Origin: Fusicatenibacter saccharivorans | GTDB lineage: Bacteria > Bacillota > Clostridia > Lachnospirales > Lachnospiraceae | Assembly: GCF_027667425.1 (NCBI RefSeq) | Contig: NZ_JAQEGR010000002.1 | Coordinates: 186,001 to 250,000 of the forward strand | DNA length: 64,000 nucleotides | Direction: 5' to 3' | In this document: positions 44,025 through 54,096 of the stretch, in pieces | Position numbering within the stretch: the first letter of the stretch is position 1 | Layout of the letters: each line of letters starts with the position of its first letter | Notes under the pieces: generated by a model | What the model saw: only the letters and a program-made list of their open reading frames with translations | Told to the model about the DNA's origin: nothing | The model's database searches: none | Position numbers and translations under genes: made by a program

Positions 44025-45575
44025 ATGGGGAAAATATTTGATTACGATGGCGTGCCGGTGCTGCATACCACATCCGGCGATTTAAAAGGTTATTTTTATG
44101 ACGGTGTTTACATTTACAAAGGAATTCCGTATGCATACGCAGACCGTTTCCAGATGCCGGTTCCGTCCAAATGGGATGGCGTGAAGGATGCGACAAACTA
44201 CGGCTTTGTATGCCCGCTTCAGAACCAAGATACACCGAACGGCGAGCTTATGGTTCCGCACCGCTACTGGCCGCAGGATGAGCACTGCCAGTCCTTAAAT
44301 ATCTGGACAAACAAACTTGATCCGGAAGCCAAAAAACCGGTTCTCGTATGGTTCCACGGCGGTGGATACGCAGCGGGATCTTCCATCGAGCAGGTTGCGT
44401 ATGACGGCGTCAGCATCGCAAAGAAAGGTGATTCGATTCTTGTTTCTGTCAACCACAGACTGAATATTTTAGGATATCTGGATCTGTCTCCGTTTGGGGA
44501 AAAATACAAAAACTCCGCAAACGCAGGCCACGCCGATATGGTGGCAGCCCTGCAGTGGGTACATGACAATATTGCCCTGTTCGGCGGCGATCCGGAGAAT
44601 GTAACCATTTTCGGCCAGTCCGGCGGCGGAATGAAGGTGATTGACCTGATGCAGATTCCATCAGCAGACGGCCTGTTCCAGAAAGGCCTTGTCATGAGCG
44701 GTGTTATGGAGGACGATCCGCTCGGCGCAGGAGAGAAAGACGGCACGGAGATTATTACGGCAATGATGAAAGCGCTCGGCTTTGACGATGTGGCTCAGCT
44801 GGAAACTGTACCGTATCCGCAGCTTGCTGCTGCATATGCAAAAGTGGCTCCGGCGATTGCACAGAGTGGCGGCTACATCGGCGGCGGCCCGAAAAAGGGC
44901 GATTACTTCTATGGAAATCCATTCGACGCAGGCTTCCGTGAGCATGCACATCAGATTCCGATGATGATCGGAACCGTATACGGCGAGTTCGCAACGTTTG
45001 CACCGGCAGCTTATGATAAGAACAAACTGACAGCGGAAGAGATTCTGGAAATCCTCAAAAAGGTTTATGGAGACAATGCCGAAAAGGTTCTGGACGCTTT
45101 CAAAGAAGCATATCCGGAGAAGAACGGCGTAGATGTTCTTGCCATCGACCGTGCAATGCGTGAGCCGACCGTAAAACTTGCCAAACTGTTCGCAAAAGGC
45201 GGCGGCAAAGCATATCTCTACAACTTCGCTCTGGAATTCCCGTTCCAGCACGGCAAGCCGGCATGGCACTGCTCCGATATCCCATATTTCTTCGGAAACG
45301 CAGATCTCGTAGAAATTTGTGGCATCCCGGATGTCAGCGATAAACTGGAAAGCGAAATCTTCGGAGCACTTCTCGCCTTCGCAAAGAACGGCACCCCGGA
45401 TCATGCCGGACTCCCGCACTGGCCGGAAGTAGAAGCAGAGGATGCGGATACCATGGTGTTTGACCGCAAAACGGAAGTAAAACACAACTACGATGATAAA
45501 GTGTTTGCAGAGATCAACAAAGTTCTGAAACCATGGAGCTTTATGGACATGATGGCTGACAATATTCAGCATTAA
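44025..45575 (+). CDS. Type B carboxylesterase
   Basis: A 516-residue alpha/beta hydrolase of the carboxylesterase/para-nitrobenzyl esterase family. The oxyanion hole is WFHGGGYAAGS, the nucleophile elbow FGQSGGG (Ser199), the acid probably Glu in GTVYGEF and the histidine WHCSDIPYFFGN. No signal peptide. AGAGG lies nine nt before the ATG at 44025. Its promoter matches that of the sugar transporter, so it may remove acyl groups (for example acetyl or feruloyl) from imported oligosaccharides. This role is an inference. Confidence 0.88.
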   Translation: MGKIFDYDGVPVLHTTSGDLKGYFYDGVYIYKGIPYAYADRFQMPVPSKWDGVKDATNYGFVCPLQNQDTPNGELMVPHRYWPQDEHCQSLNIWTNKLDPEAKKPVLVWFHGGGYAAGSSIEQVAYDGVSIAKKGDSILVSVNHRLNILGYLDLSPFGEKYKNSANAGHADMVAALQWVHDNIALFGGDPENVTIFGQSGGGMKVIDLMQIPSADGLFQKGLVMSGVMEDDPLGAGEKDGTEIITAMMKALGFDDVAQLETVPYPQLAAAYAKVAPAIAQSGGYIGGGPKKGDYFYGNPFDAGFREHAHQIPMMIGTVYGEFATFAPAAYDKNKLTAEEILEILKKVYGDNAEKVLDAFKEAYPEKNGVDVLAIDRAMREPTVKLAKLFAKGGGKAYLYNFALEFPFQHGKPAWHCSDIPYFFGNADLVEICGIPDVSDKLESEIFGALLAFAKNGTPDHAGLPHWPEVEAEDADTMVFDRKTEVKHNYDDKVFAEINKVLKPWSFMDMMADNIQH

Positions 45576-45642
45576 AAAGAACGATTCGACGCGGCATAAG
45601 CGAAATCGGGATGGAGCTCTGAAATATTAAAAAATTAGAATA

Positions 45643-45697
45643 AAAAAAACCGCCTGTTTGATTTGAAAAATAAAAAAATCAAACAGGCGGTTTTTTC
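45643..45697. terminator. Bidirectional-looking terminator after the esterase
   Basis: AAAACCGCCTGTTTGATTT and AAATCAAACAGGCGGTTTT form a long stem flanked by A and T tracts on both sides. It ends the accessory island before rpoB. Confidence 0.9.
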
Positions 45698-45803
45698 TGA
45701 AAATTCGGTGCTTTCAATCACATCTAAAGTATTATTCTAACAGGGTCACGGAAGAAAAACCAGTAAAAAACGGATTGTACTGAAAAAAATACAATCTGTT
45801 TTG

Positions 45804-45832
45804 TTGACACACTTGAAAAAACATGATAATCT
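45804..45832 (+). promoter_or_regulatory. rpoBC promoter
   Basis: TTGACA (45804-45809) is followed by GATAAT (45825-45830, 15-nt spacing) overlapping TAATCT (17-nt spacing). The 95-nt leader holds a small ATGCCT/AGGCAT hairpin near 45860-45885. The presence of a dedicated promoter fits the separation from rplJL. Confidence 0.65.
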
Positions 45833-45926
45833 AGAAAATGCACTATTATGGCAAGATATGCCTAAAACCTTTTGTTCAGGCATGAGCGGTAATAAATATA
45901 TTATAACACAAGGGGTGACAACGTCA

Positions 45927-48900
45927 ATGGAGAAAAACAGAATACGTCCGATACCTACCGGAAAAAGTATGCGAATGAGTTACCAGAGACAAAAAGAAGT
46001 ATTGGAAATGCCCAACTTGATTGAAGTCCAGAAGGATTCCTATGACTGGTTCCTGAGAAGCGGACTCAAGGAAGTCTTTGATGACATTTCACCAATCTCC
46101 GACTACGGCGGACGGCTGAGCCTTGAATTCGTAGACTTTACACTGTGTGAAGATGACGTAAAATACTCAATCGAAGAGTGTAAACAGCGTGACGCTACTT
46201 ATGCGGCACCGTTAAAGGTAAAAGTAAGATTATATAATAAGGAAAAAGACGAGATCACAGAGCACGAAATTTTCATGGGTGATCTGCCGTTGATGACAGC
46301 AACAGGAACATTCGTTATCAATGGTGCAGAGCGAGTAATCGTCAGCCAGCTGGTACGTTCCCCTGGTATTTATTACGGCATCGCACATGATAAGCTCGGA
46401 AAGAGACTGTTCTCCTGTACCGTAATCCCGAACCGTGGAGCATGGCTGGAGTACGAGACCGATTCCAACGACGTCTTCTATGTCCGCGTAGACCGTACCA
46501 GAAAAGTTCCGATTACAGTCCTCATCCGTGCACTTGGAGTAAGCTCCAATGCAGAGATCGTAGAGCTGTTCGGTGAAGAGCCGAAGATTCTTGCAAGCTT
46601 CACCAAAGATACTTCCACCAACTATCAGGAAGGTCTTCTCGAGCTGTACAAGAAAATTCGTCCGGGCGAGCCTCTCGCAGTAGAAAATGCAGAGAGCCTC
46701 ATCATGAGCATGTTCTTTGACCCGCGTCGCTATGACCTGGCAAAGGTAGGCCGTTATAAATTCAACAAGAAACTTGCACTGCGCAGCCGTATCCGCAACC
46801 AGATCCTCGCTGAGGATGTTGTAGATCCGTCCACCGGTGAAATCCTTGCAGAAAAAGGCACCACCGTTACTCTGGAACTCGCAGACAAGATTCAGAACGC
46901 AGCAGTACCGTATGTATGGATTCAGACAGAGGAGAGAAACGTAAAAGTTCTTTCCAACTTAATGGTAGATCTGAAAGCATGGGTAGATGTTGACGAGGAA
47001 GAACTTGGCATCAACGAGAAAGTATACTATCCGGTTCTGGAAAAGATCCTGGAGGAAAATACCGATATCGAAGAGATCAAACAGGCGATCAAACGTGACA
47101 TTCACGACCTGATTCCGAAACATATCACAAAGGAAGATATTTTCGCTTCCATCAACTACAACATGCATCTGGAATACGGCGCAGGAAATGCCGATGATAT
47201 CGACCACCTGGGCAACCGTAGAATCCGTGCCGTAGGTGAGCTGCTTCAGAACCAGTACCGCATCGGTCTGTCCCGTATGGAGCGTGTGGTACGTGAGCGC
47301 ATGACAACACAGGACATCGACGGAATTTCTCCGCAGTCCCTGATCAATATCAAACCGGTTACAGCTGCAATCAAAGAGTTCTTCGGATCTTCCCAGCTGT
47401 CCCAGTTCATGGATCAGAATAACCCGCTTGGAGAGCTGACGCACAAGAGACGTCTTTCCGCCCTTGGACCTGGCGGTCTGTCCCGTGACCGTGCCGGATT
47501 CGAGGTTCGAGACGTACACTACTCCCATTACGGAAGAATGTGCCCGATCGAGACTCCTGAGGGACCGAACATCGGTCTGATCAACTCTCTGGCATCGTAT
47601 GCGCGCATCAACGAGTATGGCTTCGTTGAGGCTCCATACAGAAGAATTGACAAATCAGATCCGAAAAATCCGCGTGTTACCGACGAAGTAGTCTACATGA
47701 CCGCAGATGAAGAGGATAATTACCATGTAGCACAGGCAAATGAGCCGCTGGATGCAGAAGGACACTTCCTCAACAAGAACGTTTCCGGACGTTATCTGGA
47801 TGAGACCCAGTCCTACGAGCCGCACATGTTTGATTACATGGACGTGTCTCCGAAGATGGTATTCTCCGTTGCTACGGCGCTGATCCCGTTCCTTCAGAAC
47901 GACGATGCGAACCGTGCGCTGATGGGATCCAACATGCAGCGTCAGGCCGTACCGCTGATGATCACCGATGCTCCTGTTGTAGGAACCGGTATCGAAGCAA
48001 AAGCAGCCGTAGACTCCGGTGTCTGCGTTGTTGCGAAAAAAGCAGGAACCATTTCCTATTCCTGCTCCAACGAGATCCGCATGAACAACGATGACGGAAC
48101 AAAAGATGTCTACCATCTGACCAAATTCATGCGAAGCAACCAGAGCAACTGCTACAACCAGAAACCGATCGTATTTAAAGGTGACCATGTAGAGGCCGGC
48201 GAAGTAATCGCAGACGGTCCGTCTACCTACCAGGGCGAGCTTGCTCTTGGTAAAAACCCGCTGATCGGATTTATGACCTGGGAAGGATATAACTACGAGG
48301 ACGCCGTTCTTCTTAGCGAGCGTCTGGTACAGGATGATGTTTACACTTCCATCCACATCGAGGAGTACGAGGCAGAGGCCCGTGACACCAAGCTTGGACC
48401 GGAAGAGATCACAAAAGACGTTCCGGGCGTCGGCGATGAAGCCTTAAAAGACCTGGACGAGCGTGGAATCATCCGCATCGGTGCAGAGGTACGTGCCGGT
48501 GATATTCTGGTCGGAAAAGTAACTCCGAAGGGAGAAACCGAGCTGACCGCAGAGGAGCGTCTGCTCCGTGCCATCTTTGGCGAGAAAGCAAGAGAAGTAC
48601 GTGATACTTCCCTGAAAGTACCGCACGGTGAGTATGGTATCATCGTGGACGCCAAAGTATTTACCCGTGAAAACGGCGACGAACTTTCTCCTGGAGTAAA
48701 CCAGGCAGTCCGCATCTACATCGCACAGAAGAGAAAAATCTCTGTCGGCGATAAGATGGCTGGTCGTCACGGAAACAAGGGTGTCGTTTCCCGTGTACTT
48801 CCGGTAGAGGATATGCCGTTCCTGCCGAACGGACGTCCGCTGGACATCGTGCTGAATCCTCTGGGTGTGCCGTCCCGTATGAACATCGGACAGGTGCTGG

Positions 48901-49766
48901 AGATCCACCTGAGCCTTGCAGCAGCAGCGCTTGGATTTAACGTATCCACCCCGATTTTCGACGGCGCAAACGAGAAAGATATTCAGGATACCCTGGAACT
49001 GGCAAACGATTATGTAAACATGGAATGGGATGCATTCTCCGAGAAATATAAAGATATTCTGCTTCCGGAAGTATATCAGTATCTGGAAGAGCATCTGGAT
49101 CACAGAGAACTGTGGAAGGGTGTTGATATCGCAAGAGACGGTAAGGTACAGCTCCGCGACGGACGTACCGGTGAGCCGTTCGATGGAAGAACGACAATCG
49201 GACACATGCATTACCTGAAACTGCATCACCTGGTAGACGATAAGATTCATGCCCGTTCTACCGGCCCATACTCCCTCGTTACACAGCAGCCTCTGGGTGG
49301 TAAAGCTCAGTTCGGTGGACAGCGTTTCGGAGAGATGGAGGTTTGGGCTCTTGAGGCGTACGGTGCATCCTACACGCTGCAGGAGATCCTGACTGTGAAG
49401 TCTGACGATGTGGTTGGCCGTGTGAAGACATACGAAGCCATCATCAAGGGCGACAATATTCCGGAGCCTGGTATTCCGGAATCCTTCAAAGTATTGTTGA
49501 AAGAGCTGCAGTCCCTGGCACTCGATGTCCGCGTACTGCGTGATGACAATACCGAAGTTAAAATTATGGAATCAGTTGATTACGGTGATACCAACCTGAA
49601 CCACATCATCGAGGGAGACCGTTACTCTGACAGAGAGGACGAGAGATTTGGTGACTATGGATTCTCCAAGAAAGAATTTGACGGAGAAGAAATGGTAGAT
49701 GTGGAAGAGGATGAAGAAGAAGACTCTTATCTTGATCTGGATGAAAGTTCAGATGATGACATGTAA
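45927..49766 (+). CDS. rpoB: DNA-directed RNA polymerase subunit beta
   Basis: A 1279-residue catalytic subunit. The start at 45927 has AAGGGGTGA nine nt upstream; an open frame back to 45801 overlaps the promoter and is not used. The rifampicin-pocket region is intact (SQLSQFMDQNNPLGELTHKR, then LSALGPGG). GKVTPKGETELT, RHGNKGVVSRV and the C-terminal KAQFGGQRFGEMEVWALEAY are all present. The C-terminus is an acidic tail. It forms an operon with rpoC after 38 nt. Confidence 0.99.
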   Translation: MEKNRIRPIPTGKSMRMSYQRQKEVLEMPNLIEVQKDSYDWFLRSGLKEVFDDISPISDYGGRLSLEFVDFTLCEDDVKYSIEECKQRDATYAAPLKVKVRLYNKEKDEITEHEIFMGDLPLMTATGTFVINGAERVIVSQLVRSPGIYYGIAHDKLGKRLFSCTVIPNRGAWLEYETDSNDVFYVRVDRTRKVPITVLIRALGVSSNAEIVELFGEEPKILASFTKDTSTNYQEGLLELYKKIRPGEPLAVENAESLIMSMFFDPRRYDLAKVGRYKFNKKLALRSRIRNQILAEDVVDPSTGEILAEKGTTVTLELADKIQNAAVPYVWIQTEERNVKVLSNLMVDLKAWVDVDEEELGINEKVYYPVLEKILEENTDIEEIKQAIKRDIHDLIPKHITKEDIFASINYNMHLEYGAGNADDIDHLGNRRIRAVGELLQNQYRIGLSRMERVVRERMTTQDIDGISPQSLINIKPVTAAIKEFFGSSQLSQFMDQNNPLGELTHKRRLSALGPGGLSRDRAGFEVRDVHYSHYGRMCPIETPEGPNIGLINSLASYARINEYGFVEAPYRRIDKSDPKNPRVTDEVVYMTADEEDNYHVAQANEPLDAEGHFLNKNVSGRYLDETQSYEPHMFDYMDVSPKMVFSVATALIPFLQNDDANRALMGSNMQRQAVPLMITDAPVVGTGIEAKAAVDSGVCVVAKKAGTISYSCSNEIRMNNDDGTKDVYHLTKFMRSNQSNCYNQKPIVFKGDHVEAGEVIADGPSTYQGELALGKNPLIGFMTWEGYNYEDAVLLSERLVQDDVYTSIHIEEYEAEARDTKLGPEEITKDVPGVGDEALKDLDERGIIRIGAEVRAGDILVGKVTPKGETELTAEERLLRAIFGEKAREVRDTSLKVPHGEYGIIVDAKVFTRENGDELSPGVNQAVRIYIAQKRKISVGDKMAGRHGNKGVVSRVLPVEDMPFLPNGRPLDIVLNPLGVPSRMNIGQVLEIHLSLAAAALGFNVSTPIFDGANEKDIQDTLELANDYVNMEWDAFSEKYKDILLPEVYQYLEEHLDHRELWKGVDIARDGKVQLRDGRTGEPFDGRTTIGHMHYLKLHHLVDDKIHARSTGPYSLVTQQPLGGKAQFGGQRFGEMEVWALEAYGASYTLQEILTVKSDDVVGRVKTYEAIIKGDNIPEPGIPESFKVLLKELQSLALDVRVLRDDNTEVKIMESVDYGDTNLNHIIEGDRYSDREDERFGDYGFSKKEFDGEEMVDVEEDEEEDSYLDLDESSDDDM

Positions 49767-49804
49767 CTTGTAGATCTTCGCTTTGCGAGGAAAGGGGTAA
49801 TCAA

Positions 49805-52800
49805 ATGCCAGAAACAGCAAAAAAAGAAAATTACCAGATGAGCTTTGATGCCATCAAAATAGGACTTGCCTCCCCGGAGAAAATCCGGGAGTGGTCCCAT
49901 GGCGAGGTAAAAAAACCGGAGACCATCAACTACAGAACGCTGAAACCGGAAAAAGACGGTCTGTTCTGTGAAAGAATCTTCGGACCAAGCAAAGACTGGG
50001 AGTGCCATTGCGGTAAATATAAGAAAATTCGCTACAAAGGCGTAATCTGCGACCGATGCGGCGTAGAAGTAACAAAATCCAGTGTGCGCCGTGAGCGTAT
50101 GGGACACATTGAGCTGGCAGCTCCGGTATCCCACATCTGGTATTTCAAAGGAATTCCGTCCCGTATGGGACTGATCCTGGATCTGTCTCCGAGAACTCTG
50201 GAAAAGGTTCTGTATTTCGCAAACTACATCGTTCTTGATGCAGGCGATACCAAATTACAGTACAAACAGGTTCTGACCGAGAAAGAATACCAGGATGCCA
50301 GAGAGGAGTTCGGAAACAGCTTCCGTGCAGGTATGGGTGCGGAATCCATCAAAGAGCTTCTGATGGCAATCGATCTGGAAAAAGAGTCTGCTGAATTAAA
50401 GGCAGGTCTTAAAGATTCTACCGGACAGAAGAGAGCCCGCATCATCAAGAGACTTGAGGTTGTTGAGGCATTCCGTGAGTCCGGAAACCGTCCGGAGTGG
50501 ATGATTCTTGATGCGGTTCCGGTTATTCCGCCGGATCTGCGTCCTATGGTACAGCTTGACGGAGGACGTTTTGCAACATCCGACCTGAATGATCTGTATC
50601 GCCGTATCATCAACCGTAACAACCGTCTGAAGAGACTGCTGGAGCTCGGTGCACCGGATATCATCGTGCGCAACGAGAAACGTATGCTCCAGGAGGCAGT
50701 TGATGCCCTGATCGACAACGGCCGCCGCGGCCGTCCGGTAACCGGTCCTGGAAACCGTCCTCTGAAATCTCTGTCCGACATGCTGAAAGGTAAATCCGGC
50801 CGTTTCCGTCAGAACCTTCTTGGTAAACGTGTTGACTACTCCGGCCGTTCTGTTATCGTCGTAGGACCGGAACTGAAGATTTACCAGTGCGGTCTGCCGA
50901 AAGAAATGGCAATCGAGCTGTTTAAACCGTTCGTTATGAAAGAGCTGGTTTCCAACGGCACTGCACATAACATCAAAAATGCAAAGAAAATGGTCGAGAA
51001 ACTCGAGCCGCAGGTATGGGACGTTCTCGAGGACGTCATCAAAGAGCATCCGGTTATGCTGAACCGTGCCCCTACCCTGCATCGTCTGGGTATCCAGGCG
51101 TTCGAGCCGATTCTGGTAGAAGGTAAAGCGATTAAGCTGCACCCGCTGGTTTGTACCGCATTCAACGCCGACTTCGACGGTGACCAGATGGCTGTCCATC
51201 TGCCGCTGTCTGTAGAAGCGCAGGCAGAGTGCCGTTTCATGCTTCTTTCTCCGAACAACCTGCTGAAACCGTCCGATGGTGGTCCGGTAGCCGTTCCTTC
51301 CCAGGATATGGTTCTTGGTATCTACTATCTGACACAGGAGCGTCCGGGCGAGAAGGGCGAAGGAAGCTTCTTCCGCGATATGAACGAAGCCATCCTGGCA
51401 TACGAGAACGGATACATTACCCTGCAGACCAAGATTACCATCCGCTGCGAAAAAGAGATGGAAGATGGTACTGTAATGCAGCAGAACGTAAGCTCCACAC
51501 TCGGAAGATTCCTCTTCAATGAGATTCTGCCGCAGGATCTGGGATACGTAGACCGTACGGTTCCGGGTAACGAGCTTGCGCTTGAGGTTGATTTCCTCGT
51601 TGCAAAGAAACAGCTGAAACAGATTCTGGAAAAAGTCATCAATACACACGGAGCTACCAAAACCGCAGAGGTTCTGGACTATATCAAGGCAACCGGATAT
51701 AAATACTCCACCCGTGCAGCCATGACCGTATCCATTTCCGATATGACCGTGCCGCCGCAGAAGCCGGAGATGCTCGCCGAAGCACAGGCAACGGTAGACA
51801 AGATTACAAGAAACTTCAAACGTGGTCTGATTACAGACGAAGAGCGTTACAAAGAGGTTGTAGATACTTGGAAGAAGACCGACGATGCGCTGACAAAAGC
51901 ACTGCTCGACGGACTGGATAAATACAACAACATCTTCATGATGGCTGACTCCGGAGCCCGTGGTTCCGATAAGCAGATCAAACAGCTGGCCGGTATGCGA
52001 GGACTGATGGCCGATACAACCGGACATACCATCGAGCTGCCGATCAAGTCAAACTTCCGTGAAGGTCTTCAGGTACTGGAATACTTCATGTCCGCACATG
52101 GAGCACGAAAAGGTATGTCCGATACCGCGCTTCGTACCGCCGACTCCGGTTACCTGACCCGTCGTCTGGTAGACGTTTCTCAGGACCTGATCATCCGTGA
52201 AATCGACTGTGCCGAGGGCAAGGACGAAATTCCGGGTATGTGGGTCAGCGAGTTCACAGACGGAAAAGAGCAGATCGAGAGTCTGCAGGATCGTATCACA
52301 GGCCGTTTCTCCTGCGAGACGATCAAAGACAAGGACGGCAACGTCATTGTAAAAGCAAACCATATGATCACCCCGAAACGTGCTGCCCGTGTCATCAAAG
52401 ACGGCATCAACGAGAACGGTGAGCATTATACAAAAGTAAAAATCCGTACCATTCTTACCTGCCGTTCCGGTAACGGAATCTGCGCAAAATGCTATGGTGC
52501 CAACATGGCAACCGGCGAGGCAGTACAGGTTGGTGAGTCTGTCGGAATTATCGCAGCACAGTCGATCGGTGAGCCTGGTACACAGCTGACCATGCGTACC
52601 TTCCATACCGGTGGTGTTGCCGGTGGAGATATCACACAGGGTCTTCCTCGTGTCGAGGAGCTTTTCGAGGCAAGAAAGCCGAAAGGACTTGCCATCATCA
52701 CCGAAATCGCCGGTGTTGCACAGATCAAAGACACCAAGAAGAAACGCGAAATCGTTGTTACCAATCCGGAAGACGGCGTATCCAAGACATACCTGATCCC

Positions 52801-53530
52801 TTACGGATCCCGTATTAAGATCGCAGACGGAACTGTTCTGGAAGCCGGAGACGAGCTGACCGAAGGTTCTGTCAACCCGCACGATATCCTGAAGATCAAA
52901 GGTGTACGTGCCGTTCAGGATTACATGATCCGCGAGGTACAGAGAGTTTACCGTCTGCAGGGTGTAGAAATCAACGATAAGCATATCGAGGTTATCGTTC
53001 GCCAGATGCTGAAGAAGATCCGCATCGAGGAGAACGGAGATACCGAATTCCTTCCGGGCGACATGGTAGACTTCCTGGATTACGACGAGACCAACAAAGC
53101 TCTGATCGCAGAAGGCAAAGAGCCGGCAGAAGGAAAACAGGTACTGCTTGGTATCACAAAAGCATCCCTGGCATCCGATTCCTTCCTGTCCGCAGCATCC
53201 TTCCAGGAGACCACCAAGGTTCTGACCGACGCTGCTATCAAGGGTAAGGTTGACCATCTGGTAGGCCTGAAAGAGAACGTTATCATCGGTAAACCGATCC
53301 CGGCCGGTACCGGTATGAAGTGCTACAGCAACATTCATCTGAATACCGACAGCATGATCGAGGAAGAAGAGGACGAGGATCTGATTCTGACCGAAGATCT
53401 TGAGGACGATGCTCCGGCAGCTCCGATGGCAGAAGCTCCGGTTGAAGAGCCGTCAGCTGAAGAGGAAGAGCCGATGCTCGACTTCGACTTTGAGGAAATG
53501 ATTCCGTCAAAGGATGATACCGAGGAGTAA
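49805..53530 (+). CDS. rpoC: DNA-directed RNA polymerase subunit beta'
   Basis: A 1241-residue subunit. The N-terminal zinc site is CHCGKYKK...CDRCGVE, the catalytic Mg motif NADFDGDQM is intact, and the second zinc site includes CRSGNGICAKCYG. The trigger-loop region QSIGEPGTQLTMRTFHTGG is present. It ends in a long Glu/Asp-rich tail (about 1185-1241). AAAGGGG precedes the ATG. rpsL, its usual downstream neighbour, is absent. Confidence 0.99.
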   Translation: MPETAKKENYQMSFDAIKIGLASPEKIREWSHGEVKKPETINYRTLKPEKDGLFCERIFGPSKDWECHCGKYKKIRYKGVICDRCGVEVTKSSVRRERMGHIELAAPVSHIWYFKGIPSRMGLILDLSPRTLEKVLYFANYIVLDAGDTKLQYKQVLTEKEYQDAREEFGNSFRAGMGAESIKELLMAIDLEKESAELKAGLKDSTGQKRARIIKRLEVVEAFRESGNRPEWMILDAVPVIPPDLRPMVQLDGGRFATSDLNDLYRRIINRNNRLKRLLELGAPDIIVRNEKRMLQEAVDALIDNGRRGRPVTGPGNRPLKSLSDMLKGKSGRFRQNLLGKRVDYSGRSVIVVGPELKIYQCGLPKEMAIELFKPFVMKELVSNGTAHNIKNAKKMVEKLEPQVWDVLEDVIKEHPVMLNRAPTLHRLGIQAFEPILVEGKAIKLHPLVCTAFNADFDGDQMAVHLPLSVEAQAECRFMLLSPNNLLKPSDGGPVAVPSQDMVLGIYYLTQERPGEKGEGSFFRDMNEAILAYENGYITLQTKITIRCEKEMEDGTVMQQNVSSTLGRFLFNEILPQDLGYVDRTVPGNELALEVDFLVAKKQLKQILEKVINTHGATKTAEVLDYIKATGYKYSTRAAMTVSISDMTVPPQKPEMLAEAQATVDKITRNFKRGLITDEERYKEVVDTWKKTDDALTKALLDGLDKYNNIFMMADSGARGSDKQIKQLAGMRGLMADTTGHTIELPIKSNFREGLQVLEYFMSAHGARKGMSDTALRTADSGYLTRRLVDVSQDLIIREIDCAEGKDEIPGMWVSEFTDGKEQIESLQDRITGRFSCETIKDKDGNVIVKANHMITPKRAARVIKDGINENGEHYTKVKIRTILTCRSGNGICAKCYGANMATGEAVQVGESVGIIAAQSIGEPGTQLTMRTFHTGGVAGGDITQGLPRVEELFEARKPKGLAIITEIAGVAQIKDTKKKREIVVTNPEDGVSKTYLIPYGSRIKIADGTVLEAGDELTEGSVNPHDILKIKGVRAVQDYMIREVQRVYRLQGVEINDKHIEVIVRQMLKKIRIEENGDTEFLPGDMVDFLDYDETNKALIAEGKEPAEGKQVLLGITKASLASDSFLSAASFQETTKVLTDAAIKGKVDHLVGLKENVIIGKPIPAGTGMKCYSNIHLNTDSMIEEEEDEDLILTEDLEDDAPAAPMAEAPVEEPSAEEEEPMLDFDFEEMIPSKDDTEE

Positions 53531-53733
53531 ACCCTTCAACAAATAATAGCAAGGATTCTCCCACCTCTATAGGTGGTGAGATGAATTGCAAATAAGAAAG
53601 TTAACGGCAGTGGCGGGCGGAGAGAAATCGGTATCCCCCACTGACATGAGGCAAACCACAGTCAGCATTCTGCTGACATGTCAGACTCTGTGAAATTACC
53701 GACTGTGGATTGAAACAAGGTTAAAAAATAAAT
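53531..53733 (+). other. Structured non-coding region after rpoC
   Basis: Three hairpins follow each other: CCACCT/AGGTGG near 53570 (loop CTAT), GCAGTGG/CCACTG (about 53606-53643) and CCACAGTC/GACTGTGG (53656-53663 and 53701-53708), the last containing further small stems. GGATTCTCCCACCT with AGGTGGTGAG recalls the end hairpins of IS200/IS605 elements, but no transposase is present. No T tract follows, so the region is not a plain terminator. The function is unknown. Confidence 0.4.
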
Positions 53734-53838
53734 ATGTCATTTGTGAAAAGCAGAGAATTTTCGGTTCGCCGGGGTCTCTGCTTTCCTTGTGTTTTCGGGA
53801 GCATTTTGTTACAATGGAGACAGAAAAGAGGGAAGCCT

Positions 53839-54075
53839 ATGTGGATAAAAAAATTACCTGGCATCGTGGCAAATGCGGCGGTACTGATTCTGGATATATT
53901 TGTGATTCTGATGATTGCAGCGCTGTTTCTCCACCAGCAAACGGCGGGAGAGCGTGTGAAAGAGACGATTACGCGTTTTTCCACGACATCGGAGGAGTAT
54001 TATTCCGAGGGAGAGGCATACAGCCAGAAGAGCGACCGGGTGCATACGTATGCGGTGAAAGAACAGTCTAAATAA
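53839..54075 (+). CDS. Small single-pass membrane protein
   Basis: A 78-residue protein starting MWIKKLPGIV, with one hydrophobic helix (about residues 8-30) and a polar, Glu/Ser-rich outer or cytoplasmic tail. GAGGGAAG precedes the ATG; the frame open from 53734 lacks a ribosome site. It lies 21 nt before the larger membrane protein and probably works with it. I do not recognise a family. Confidence 0.65.
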   Translation: MWIKKLPGIVANAAVLILDIFVILMIAALFLHQQTAGERVKETITRFSTTSEEYYSEGEAYSQKSDRVHTYAVKEQSK

Positions 54076-54096
54076 GAGGAAAAGATGAGGTAAACT

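Noticed and set aside
50396..52027. Open frame of 543 codons opposite rpoC, and similar ones opposite rpoB, the GH2 and the GH13 genes
   Set aside because: Highly conserved genes with biased codons leave long antisense frames; none has a start signal or recognisable domain.
53531..53733. Complete IS200/IS605 insertion
   Set aside because: Only an end-like hairpin is visible; there is no tnpA or tnpB frame, so I list it as unexplained structure.
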